Of a stretch of DNA of 12,037 nucleotides, positions 1 through 6,437 are shown piece by piece. The stretch's first letter is position 1, and the number at the start of each line of letters is the position of its first letter. The position numbers and the translations under genes are program-made. The notes under the pieces are model-generated. The model saw only the letters and a list, made by a program, of their open reading frames with translations. It had not been told where the DNA came from and did no database searches. This DNA is from Candidatus Roizmanbacteria bacterium (GTDB lineage: Bacteria; Patescibacteriota; Microgenomatia; UBA1406; GWC2-37-13), in assembly GCA_013334845.1 (NCBI GenBank), contig JAAXWV010000022.1:1-12037 (forward strand), given 5' to 3'.

Positions 1-387
1 ATCTTGGATGGGTTATTTGTGCTTGCGATAGACCTTCTCATGGAGCCGTTGCAGGTACAGTTTGGTACCTGGAGATGGTTAAGTAGCGGGTTATATTATG
101 GCGTTCCGATAGGAAATTTTATCGGCTGGTTTATTGTTGCTGTAATTGCATCGGGTATTTATCGTGTATATGAATATCGTCTTTCGCCTGTAAAAAAACT
201 AATGCGAAAGGAGAGTATATTAATCCCTGTCTGTTGTTATCTTGCTACTTACCTTTCATTCATGATTGTAGCTTTGAAAAACAATATGAGCTTGCCAGCC
301 ATTATCGGCAGCCTTGCAATGGCACCCGGCATACTGGTAAGTGTTGGTCTTTTTATACGATGGAAGTACCGGAAGAGAGGTTGCTAA
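1..387 (+). CDS. Carotenoid biosynthesis protein, CruF/DUF422 family (3' part only)
   Basis: The reading frame is open from the first base, so this is the C-terminal 129 residues of a gene that begins upstream. The TTG at base 4 is not a credible start. What is visible is an integral membrane protein with the family signature: an Asp-Leu followed by Glu-Pro (AIDLLMEPLQ), then GTWRW, a GLYYGVPIGNFIGWF block, and further hydrophobic helices ending in a basic tail (RWKYRKRGC). CruF and related bisanhydrobacterioruberin hydratases add water across the terminal double bond of acyclic carotenoids in the membrane; that role is known for the family and is inferred here. The exact substrate cannot be told from this fragment. 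Family assignment is fairly confident, substrate assignment is not. A putative promoter for the next gene overlaps its stop codon. Confidence 0.75.
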   Translation: MLDGLFVLAIDLLMEPLQVQFGTWRWLSSGLYYGVPIGNFIGWFIVAVIASGIYRVYEYRLSPVKKLMRKESILIPVCCYLATYLSFMIVALKNNMSLPAIIGSLAMAPGILVSVGLFIRWKYRKRGC

Positions 388-409
388 GCGGCTCCATTTT
401 TGCTACACT
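381..409 (+). promoter_or_regulatory. Putative sigma70-type promoter for the CvpA-CAP gene
   Basis: TTGCTA (381-386) and TACACT (404-409) are separated by 17 bp, and the second is preceded by TGC, giving an extended -10. Each hexamer matches consensus at 4 of 6 positions. Transcription would begin near 416, leaving a leader of about 16 nt with no recognisable Shine-Dalgarno. The element overlaps the upstream stop codon. It is a sequence match only; read-through from upstream is equally possible. Confidence 0.35.
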
Positions 410-431
410 AAGATTAGCAGTACTGTGATCT

Positions 432-1403
432 ATGTTTGGTTTTAATTTAGTAGATTGGTTCTTTCTGGCTTTGATTCTTTACTATGTCTTCCTGAACAGG
501 GGGTTTATTGAAACTTTGCTTGAAGTAGTAATATTTATAATCGCATTAGTAAGTGCTTATGCTCTGTTTCCCTCTCTGGGAGCATTCTTCGGCTCGTATT
601 ATTACCTTTCGCGAGGCTGGGCAGATGCGCTGGGTTTTAGCATTGCCTGGTTCAGCATCGAAAGTCTGCTCCATTTCATCGGCACTTTCTTTTTGTCAAA
701 AAGCCTGGTGGTTATACGGAAAAACAAACTAAATCAGGGAGCAGGTGCAGTGATGGGTTTTTTTCAGGCATGCTTTATGTTTCTCTTTTTTGTGAGTTTC
801 ATTTTTGCATTGCCTATACGTGAGCCGTTCAAACAACAAATCGTAAAATCTCGCACCGGACCATATTTTCTCGAGTTATCACAAGGAGTTCAAACGCAGA
901 TAAAACAAGTGTATGGTGGAGCAGTGACTGATACGCTTAATTTTCTCACTATTCATCCCAAGACAAACGAAGTTGTAGAGTTGGGCTACACGCTCAATAG
1001 ACAGGATCTTCACGTTGATTCCTCTTCAGAAGACACGATGGTACAGATGGTAAACAACGAACGCATCAAAAATGGCCTTACTCCGCTTACTCTCAACACC
1101 CGGCTTCGTGATGTTGCGCGGGTTTACGCTGATCAAATGTGGGAAAACGGCTTTTTCTCCCACATCTCAAAAGTTGATCAAACGAGTGTCTCAGGCCGGA
1201 TAACCCGTCAGGGGATTGATTATCAGATCGTTGGTGAAAATCTTGCCCTTGCGCCGGACGTATATCAAGCACACGAGGGGTTAATGAATTCAGCGGGCCA
1301 TCGGAAAAATATACTCACTCCTGAATATGGCGAGATAGGAATCGGAGTTATAGATGGAGCATTGAAAGGAAAAATTTTTGTGCAGATTTTTAAAAATTCG
1401 TGA
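432..1403 (+). CDS. Membrane protein with CvpA-like N-terminus fused to an extracellular CAP (YkwD-like) domain
   Basis: The 323-residue protein has two parts. Residues about 7-127 form four hydrophobic segments (about 7-21, 26-46, 66-90 and 104-127) with the look of the CvpA/colicin V production family, including a Gly-rich turn (NQGAGAVMGFF) before the last helix. After a linker of about 70 residues, residues 202-320 are a CAP/SCP domain: MVQMVNNERIKNGL, FFSHIS with H244, VGENLA with E269, and NSAGHRKNIL with H290, then GEIGIGV. These are the His/Glu cavity residues of YkwD-type CAP proteins. The C-terminal domain is probably outside the membrane. CAP domains in bacteria have been linked to wall or stress functions, but no specific reaction can be assigned. 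The ATG at 432 is chosen because it starts the first helix; there is no clear ribosome binding site. Its stop directly abuts the convergent nuclease stop. Confidence 0.85.
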   Translation: MFGFNLVDWFFLALILYYVFLNRGFIETLLEVVIFIIALVSAYALFPSLGAFFGSYYYLSRGWADALGFSIAWFSIESLLHFIGTFFLSKSLVVIRKNKLNQGAGAVMGFFQACFMFLFFVSFIFALPIREPFKQQIVKSRTGPYFLELSQGVQTQIKQVYGGAVTDTLNFLTIHPKTNEVVELGYTLNRQDLHVDSSSEDTMVQMVNNERIKNGLTPLTLNTRLRDVARVYADQMWENGFFSHISKVDQTSVSGRITRQGIDYQIVGENLALAPDVYQAHEGLMNSAGHRKNILTPEYGEIGIGVIDGALKGKIFVQIFKNS

Positions 1404-2339
1404 TTAAAACAGTTCTGGTTGGTCAGGGTTCAGATCAGGTTTCTTTTTTTCTTTCTCTTTGGCTGGATTTTGTTTTTTCTCATGAAATAACCGCTCTAGG
1501 AGGGTACTCAACTCGAGTTCTCGTAGTTTTGACCGCATATTCTCCCCAAAACCGTTGTAGCGTGTTGCTTCCAGGTTGAATGGTATATCGAGTGTGGTGA
1601 GGATAGTTGCTAGTTGTTTAGATAATATAATCGACTCTGTATGTTCGCTGATAAGTGTACGAATGCGTTCCTCCTTGATAGTGTCAACCTTTTCAAGCAT
1701 GTTTTCCACTGAGTGATATTGGTTAAGTAACTTCTGGGCAGTTTTGGGTCCAATACCTTTAGCCCCTTTATAGTTATCTGATGAATCACCCATCAAAGCT
1801 TTAAGGTCGGGGATGAGGGTAGGAGGCACGCCGAATCGTTCCTGTACGTCGGTGGGCGTATAGAGTCTGGTACTCGATACACCTGTAAGGGGAGTGATAA
1901 CAAACACGCTTTCAGTGACGAGTTGCATAAGGTCTTTATCCCCGGTGAGAATAAGGGTACGTAGTCCGGTTTCTGAGGCGACACGGGTAGCCACGGTTCC
2001 AATCACATCATCTGCCTCATAACTAGGCAACTCCATGCGATGAATCCCCGCCAAATCAAGGAGATTTTGAATAATTGGTACCTGAGTTTTGAATTCATCG
2101 GGCAGTTTCTTACGGTGAATTTGATAGGTTATCAGCATCTGTTTCCGGAAGGTGGGGACTGGCGTATCAAAACAGATAACCAGATATTCTGGATGAAAAT
2201 CAGCTATGACTTTGCTAATCATCGTAAAAAAACCATAGATAGCATTCGTTGGTACACCTATAGAGTTATTTAGAGGAGGTAAAGCATGAAACGCCCGATG
2301 CATAATTGCATTACCATCGATGACGAGGAGCGTCTTCAT
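1404..2339 (-). CDS. Stand-alone 5'-3' exonuclease / flap endonuclease of the DNA polymerase I N-terminal family
   Basis: The 311 residues correspond to the N-terminal 5' nuclease domain of DNA polymerase I, with no 3'-5' exonuclease or polymerase domain. All metal-ligand positions of the family are seen: D8 (VIDGNA), D58 (CFDTP), E108, D110 and D111 (YEADD), D134 and D136 (TGDKD), D185 and D188 (GDSSD). The DNA-binding helix-hairpin-helix is GAKGIGPKTAQKLL. Such enzymes remove RNA primers and flaps during Okazaki fragment maturation. The last 24 residues are a Lys-rich tail (NPAKEKEKKKP) ending in QPELF, which resembles a sliding-clamp binding motif. The gene starts 3 nt after ftsH ends and is probably translated from the same mRNA; no Shine-Dalgarno precedes the ATG. 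A polymerase gene elsewhere would have to supply synthesis. Family assignment is very secure. Confidence 0.93.
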   Translation of the reverse strand: MKTLLVIDGNAIMHRAFHALPPLNNSIGVPTNAIYGFFTMISKVIADFHPEYLVICFDTPVPTFRKQMLITYQIHRKKLPDEFKTQVPIIQNLLDLAGIHRMELPSYEADDVIGTVATRVASETGLRTLILTGDKDLMQLVTESVFVITPLTGVSSTRLYTPTDVQERFGVPPTLIPDLKALMGDSSDNYKGAKGIGPKTAQKLLNQYHSVENMLEKVDTIKEERIRTLISEHTESIILSKQLATILTTLDIPFNLEATRYNGFGENMRSKLRELELSTLLERLFHEKKQNPAKEKEKKKPDLNPDQPELF

Positions 2340-2342
2340 ATA

Positions 2343-4220
2343 TTAGATGCTTGCAACTGGTTTGGGGCCAATAAGCTTTTCAAATTCATCCTGGTCAAGA
2401 TTTTCATTCTTAATAAGTTCGTTTGCGACTTTATCGATTTCATCATGATGCTCTTTGATAATGGCGACTGCATTTTCATACGCTACAAAGAGAATCTGTT
2501 TAACCTCCTGATCAATCTTTGCCAACATTTCTTGAGATATATTGTTTTGTTCCCAGTACTGTTTTCCCCACTCAGTTACATCCATTGTTGGGCCAAAATT
2601 AATAGGTCCTAATGAACTCATACCATACTCCATTACCATCGCTTTGGCTACGCGGGTTGCCTGATCAAAATCGTTTGCAGCGCCGGTAGTTATCTCGTTA
2701 AAAATGGTCACTTCAGCGGCACGTCCTCCCATCATGACACTCAACCGTTCTAGAAGGTGAGATTTTGTTTCGTGAAGTTTGTCAGCGGCCGGCGGTATAA
2801 GAGTATATCCGAGGGCCATTCCACGAGAGACAATTGAAATACGGTGAACGGGATCTGTATGCACTTGAAAATGAGAAACAATTGCATGTCCCGCTTCATG
2901 ATATGCGGTTAGTTTTCGGTCGTAATCTGACTGGAGTCGTTTCTTTTCCGGCCCTAGTTTTACTTTTGTTGCCGCTTCCTCAATATCGTCCATATTTATC
3001 TTATCTTTTGCTTGACGTGCTGCATAAATAGCCGCTTCATTTAACATATTTTCCAAATCGGCACCTGAAAAGCCAACTGTTCTTTTGGCGACTCTGTCCC
3101 AATTCACATCGTCAGAGAATGGTTTGTTTTTGGCATGGATAAGTATGATAGCTTTTCGACCTTCAACATCTGGATAATCAACAACTATGCGGCGATCAAA
3201 GCGGCCTGGTCGAAGGAGCGCTGGATCAAGGAGATCTCCTCGGTTAGTGGCAGCGATTACTACAACCTGCTCGGTAGGAGCAAATCCATCCATTTCTACG
3301 AGGATTTGGTTTAGAGTTTGTTCGCGTTCATCATGAGAAGGCATTGCCCCCACGGATCGAGCTCGTCCAATGGCGTCTACCTCATCGATAAATATAATGG
3401 TAGGTGCATTTTTCTTAGCGGTTGCAAAAAGATCACGTACTCGTGAAGCTCCAATACCGACTAGCATTTCCATAAACTCCGAACCGGCAATTGAGAAAAA
3501 AGGCACGTTTGCTTCACCGGCCACCGCTTTAGCGAGTAATGTCTTGCCACATCCAGCTGGTCCAACGAGTAGTACGCCTTTGGGGGTACGGGCACCAATT
3601 TTTTTAAACTTTTCAGGATGCTTGAGGAAGTCTACTACTTCTTCCAGTTCTTTTTTAGCTTCATCTACACCGGCAATATCGTTAAAAGAAACTTTCGGCA
3701 TGTCTTTGGTGTATCGTTTGGTTCGAGCCTGTCCAAAAGAAAAAACCGAATCCTGAGCACCTTTTGCCTGGCGGAAAAGGAAGACGAAAAAAGCCACCAT
3801 TAAAAGAGTAGGAATAATATTACTGATGAAGTTGAGGAATCCCGAAGACCCTTGTGTGTCTTTCACAACGATATTGACATTATCGATATTTGCCCCCGAA
3901 TCTTTTAGTGTCTGAATAAAACTGCCGTTTGTCTCTTTATAGCTGATTGCATACTTGTCGCTATTGTACTGAACGAGCACTTTATTGTCAGATATCTCTA
4001 TTTTTTTTATCTTTCCGTCTTTTATATCTTTAATAACGTTTGTTATGGGAACTTCAGGCACAGCTTTTGATAATTCACGGGTAAATGTTGAATAAACGTA
4101 GAAGAGAAAAAGACTGGTAAACAAGATGATAAAGATCGTTTTAAGATTAAAGTTGAACTTAAATTCAGTAATTTTACGAGAGGACGATTTATTATTTTGA
4201 GTATTCTTTTTTGATGCCAT
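2343..4220 (-). CDS. ftsH: ATP-dependent zinc metalloprotease FtsH
   Basis: The 625-residue protein has the full FtsH layout. There is a short Lys/Ser-rich cytoplasmic tail, TM1 (about 28-46), a small external domain, TM2 (about 130-150), an AAA+ module, and a C-terminal zinc protease domain. Walker A is GPAGCGKT (220-227), Walker B is IIFIDE (275-280), and the second region of homology is around NRGDLLDPALLRPGRFDRR. The zinc site is HEAGH (441-445), with D517 as the probable third ligand (TTGAANDFD). FtsH extracts and degrades membrane and misfolded cytosolic proteins using ATP. Oddities: the pore-loop motif reads LVG (253-255) instead of the usual FVG, and Walker A has Ala and Cys where GPPGTGKT is common. 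The ATG lies 6 nt after a TACAAT -10 element, so the mRNA may be leaderless. The gene heads an operon with the 5' nuclease. Confidence 0.97.
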   Translation of the reverse strand: MASKKNTQNNKSSSRKITEFKFNFNLKTIFIILFTSLFLFYVYSTFTRELSKAVPEVPITNVIKDIKDGKIKKIEISDNKVLVQYNSDKYAISYKETNGSFIQTLKDSGANIDNVNIVVKDTQGSSGFLNFISNIIPTLLMVAFFVFLFRQAKGAQDSVFSFGQARTKRYTKDMPKVSFNDIAGVDEAKKELEEVVDFLKHPEKFKKIGARTPKGVLLVGPAGCGKTLLAKAVAGEANVPFFSIAGSEFMEMLVGIGASRVRDLFATAKKNAPTIIFIDEVDAIGRARSVGAMPSHDEREQTLNQILVEMDGFAPTEQVVVIAATNRGDLLDPALLRPGRFDRRIVVDYPDVEGRKAIILIHAKNKPFSDDVNWDRVAKRTVGFSGADLENMLNEAAIYAARQAKDKINMDDIEEAATKVKLGPEKKRLQSDYDRKLTAYHEAGHAIVSHFQVHTDPVHRISIVSRGMALGYTLIPPAADKLHETKSHLLERLSVMMGGRAAEVTIFNEITTGAANDFDQATRVAKAMVMEYGMSSLGPINFGPTMDVTEWGKQYWEQNNISQEMLAKIDQEVKQILFVAYENAVAIIKEHHDEIDKVANELIKNENLDQDEFEKLIGPKPVASI

Positions 4221-4226
4221 AGGGTA

Positions 4227-4235
4227 ATTGTATCA
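4227..4235 (-). promoter_or_regulatory. Putative extended -10 promoter of ftsH (predicted leaderless transcript)
   Basis: On the minus strand the sequence reads TGATACAAT, a TGn extended -10 with a 5/6 hexamer (TACAAT at 4232-4227). Six bases separate the hexamer from the A of the ftsH ATG at 4220, so the expected transcription start is the start codon itself. No convincing -35 is present at 16-18 bp. Confidence 0.45.
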
Positions 4236-4241
4236 AAAATT

Positions 4242-4250
4242 TGGTAGAAT
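4242..4250 (+). promoter_or_regulatory. Putative extended -10 promoter of the tsaC-tsaE / tsaD operon
   Basis: The plus strand reads TGGTAGAAT, a TGn extended -10 with a 5/6 hexamer (TAGAAT at 4245-4250). Transcription would start near 4257, giving a leader of about 10 nt before the ATG at 4267. AGGGGG at 4251-4256 could serve as a Shine-Dalgarno only if transcription started further upstream. No -35 is evident. The element lies back to back with the ftsH promoter, so polymerase probably cannot occupy both at once. Confidence 0.42.
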
Positions 4251-4266
4251 AGGGGGTTAAACTGCT

Positions 4267-5325
4267 ATGAAAATAGTACCTATTAAAGACATTACTATCG
4301 GTCAAGTATGTGACGTCCTTCGACAAGGGGGAGTTGTAGTCATTCCCTCAGATACTGTATATGTCTTAGCAGTTGATGCTAAGAATGATGAAGCTGTGAA
4401 AAAGCTTATAGAAATAAAAAACCGGCCAGCAGGAAAACCCATTTCTGTGTTTACCTCCGGCTTTGAGATGATTGGCCGGCTAACTATGTTGAACTCAAAA
4501 GAGTACGAGATGCTTGATCGGATTCTCCCTGGACAGTTTACCGCAGTATTAGCTTCCCGACATCAGGTAAGCCCACTCCTTGAATCGGAGGATGGTACTA
4601 TAGGCATTCGTTATATCCGCAATGAATTTGTGACCCGTTTGGTTACTGAGTTTGGAGGTCCAATTACAGCCACGTCAGCCAATCTTTCCGGTAAAACATA
4701 TGTGCATAGTGTTGATTCATTTCTTAATACACTATCCGAAAAGCGAAAGCAACTTATTGATTTGGTAATTGATGCAGGAAAGCTTCCTCCCAATAAACCG
4801 TCTACGGTGATCGACCTAACTCAGCCAACTGTTTCTATTTTACGTGCTGGAGACATACAGTTTACCCGGGAAGAAAAGATCGTAAGTCACTCTGAAGAAG
4901 AAACACAGGCGCTGGCTGTTCGTATCCTGTCAGAACATACTGAAGATTTGGCAAATGAGCCGCTTTCAATTATTCTCAAGGGTGACCTGGGAGTAGGGAA
5001 GACAGTATTTGTTAAAGGTCTGGGTGACATACTCGGCATTAAACGGATTGTTTCGCCAACCTATGTCATATACTATGAATACGATACTGTTAACTATCCC
5101 TATGTCGAAAAACTTATTCATTTTGATTTATATAATATCCAATCACCGGAAGAATTTGAACCACTTCACATTCAGGATTTATTGAAGCCGCGGAATCTTT
5201 TATGCATTGAGTGGGGAGAAAAAATCGGTGAAGTATTTCCTATGTTAAAAGCAAAGGGAAAGGTGATTTTTATCTCTATTTCCCATGTTTCCAAACATGA
5301 ACGGAGTATTGTCATCCAAGAATAA
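4267..5325 (+). CDS. Fused threonylcarbamoyl-AMP synthase (TsaC/YrdC) and TsaE ATPase
   Basis: The 352-residue protein joins two t6A enzymes with almost no linker. Residues 1 to about 200 are a TsaC/YrdC domain: PSDTVY (28-32), KNR (51-53), GKP (56-58), TSANLSG (136-142), PSTVIDL (178-184) and ILRAGD. This domain makes threonylcarbamoyl-AMP from threonine, bicarbonate and ATP. Residues about 206-352 are TsaE: P-loop GDLGVGKT (239-246), SPTYVIYYEY (263-272), HFDLYN with D287, and IEWGEK near 314. TsaE is the ATPase that binds and resets the TsaB-TsaD complex. The total length equals the sum of two ordinary single-domain proteins. TsaC has V33 and A35 where the loop is usually VYGLG. The next gene, tsaD, begins 2 bp downstream, so substrate synthesis and transfer are co-expressed. 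The start is supported by the promoter spacing and the domain boundary. Confidence 0.93.
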   Translation: MKIVPIKDITIGQVCDVLRQGGVVVIPSDTVYVLAVDAKNDEAVKKLIEIKNRPAGKPISVFTSGFEMIGRLTMLNSKEYEMLDRILPGQFTAVLASRHQVSPLLESEDGTIGIRYIRNEFVTRLVTEFGGPITATSANLSGKTYVHSVDSFLNTLSEKRKQLIDLVIDAGKLPPNKPSTVIDLTQPTVSILRAGDIQFTREEKIVSHSEEETQALAVRILSEHTEDLANEPLSIILKGDLGVGKTVFVKGLGDILGIKRIVSPTYVIYYEYDTVNYPYVEKLIHFDLYNIQSPEEFEPLHIQDLLKPRNLLCIEWGEKIGEVFPMLKAKGKVIFISISHVSKHERSIVIQE

Positions 5326-5327
5326 AT

Positions 5328-6362
5328 ATGTATATTTTAGCTATTGACACATCATGCGACGAAACTTCGGTCGCCATAACTTGTGAGAGAAAAGTGATTG
5401 CGAATGCACTATACTCCCAGGTACTTATGCATAGGGAATGGGGCGGCGTAGTACCATCTCTTGCACGAAGAGCTCATGAGGAGAGAATTGACCTCGTGGT
5501 CGCAGAGGCAATAAAAAAAAGTGGATTAACGTATCAGGAAATAGATTGTTTCGCAGTGACTCAAGGGCCGGGTCTTGCCATCGCTTTGGAAGTAGGTATA
5601 AAAAAAGCGAAAGAATTGAGTGAGAAGTATGGAAAGAGGCTCATCTCCGTTAACCATCTGGAAGGCCATATTTACTCCTGTTTTGTACAAAATTCCCGCG
5701 GCAATCCTAACAGGGAGATAAAGTTCCCTTACCTTGCAAGTGTGGTATCAGGAGGACACACGGGGCTCACAGTTATGAAAGATCATCTTACCTATGAAGT
5801 AATTGGAGAGACACGCGACGATGCAGCCGGTGAAGCCCTTGATAAAGCGGCACGCATGCTAGGATTAGGTTACCCGGGCGGAAGCGCTATAGAGCGACTT
5901 GCAGAGGAAGTAGACAATTCTGACGTTTATAAATTTACCCGCCCGATGCTGAAGTCACATGATTTGGATTTTTCCTTTTCCGGATTGAAAACAGCCCTTT
6001 ATTATCTCGTGAAAGACATGGGGGAGCAGAAAAGAAACGAAGAAATTCATAATCTTGCCAGTTCATTTCAAGAGGCCGTTTTTGATACTCTCATCCGGAA
6101 GACAGATCAGGCGATGAAGCAAACAGGCTTGTCTCATCTTCTTGTTGGGGGCGGCGTAATTGCCAACAAATATTTACGTAAAAAGTATCGCACTTTAGCT
6201 AAAAAGTATCGAGGGTCTGCATATTTTCCAACCTATACCTACCTTACCGGTGACAATGCAGCAATGATTGGTATAGTGGCCTATTATAAGGCTCTACAGA
6301 ATAAATACGTCGACGCTGATCATCTTGATCGGATACCCCGTTATTCACTTGAGGATTTATAA
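5328..6362 (+). CDS. tsaD: tRNA N6-adenosine threonylcarbamoyltransferase TsaD
   Basis: This is a full-length (344-residue) TsaD/Kae1/Qri7 family protein. It transfers the threonylcarbamoyl group from threonylcarbamoyl-AMP to A37 of tRNAs that read ANN codons. Visible family features are IDTSCDETS at the start of the ASKHA fold, the metal ligands H110 and H114 in NHLEGHI, VVSGGHTGL (139-147), DDAAGEALDKAARMLGLGYPGG (written in part, 164-185), FSFSGLKTAL, VGGGVIANKYLR and the distal ligand D309 in TGDNAAMIG. I85 and E88 in GPGLAIALEVG depart from the usual bacterial GPGLxGxLxVG, which may be a lineage trait. The start lies 2 bp after the TsaC-TsaE stop, with no Shine-Dalgarno, consistent with translation from one operon mRNA. 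No TsaB is encoded in this window. Confidence 0.96.
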   Translation: MYILAIDTSCDETSVAITCERKVIANALYSQVLMHREWGGVVPSLARRAHEERIDLVVAEAIKKSGLTYQEIDCFAVTQGPGLAIALEVGIKKAKELSEKYGKRLISVNHLEGHIYSCFVQNSRGNPNREIKFPYLASVVSGGHTGLTVMKDHLTYEVIGETRDDAAGEALDKAARMLGLGYPGGSAIERLAEEVDNSDVYKFTRPMLKSHDLDFSFSGLKTALYYLVKDMGEQKRNEEIHNLASSFQEAVFDTLIRKTDQAMKQTGLSHLLVGGGVIANKYLRKKYRTLAKKYRGSAYFPTYTYLTGDNAAMIGIVAYYKALQNKYVDADHLDRIPRYSLEDL

Positions 6363-6365
6363 GAA

Positions 6366-6417
6366 TACTATTGTTTAGTCAGTTTCAGTTTGTTATCTCT
6401 TGCAGTTACCAATAGTA
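6366..6417. repeat. 8-bp inverted repeat between tsaD and the next gene
   Basis: TACTATTG (6366-6373) is an exact reverse complement of CAATAGTA (6410-6417), with a 36-nt loop between. The arms are AT-rich and no T-run follows, so it does not look like an intrinsic terminator. It brackets most of the intergenic gap and the putative -35 of the next promoter, and could be an operator or chance. Confidence 0.25.
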
Positions 6418-6429
6418 ATATATTATGAT
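6400..6429 (+). promoter_or_regulatory. Putative promoter for the envelope-protein pair
   Basis: TATGAT (6424-6429) is a 5/6 match to the -10 consensus, and TTGCAG (6400-6405) lies 18 bp upstream as a weak -35 (3/6). The ATG at 6438 is only 8 nt after the -10, so the transcript would start at or within a base or two of the start codon, again leaderless or nearly so. The evidence is sequence similarity alone. Confidence 0.4.
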
Positions 6430-6437
6430 ATATTTCA

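Noticed and set aside
1370..1397. AAAAATTTTT and ATTTTTAAAAAT palindromes near the convergent stops, considered as a terminator
   Set aside because: The stems are purely A/T, lie within the CAP coding sequence (KGKIFVQIFKN), and have no GC stem followed by a T-run.
2286..2612. Antisense 108-residue frame on the plus strand preceded by a perfect AGGAGG at good spacing
   Set aside because: It lies wholly inside the conserved nuclease and ftsH genes on the other strand. The AGGAGG is the complement of codons for ALPPL in the nuclease. The predicted peptide looks like a shadow, and real genes here rarely use such sites.
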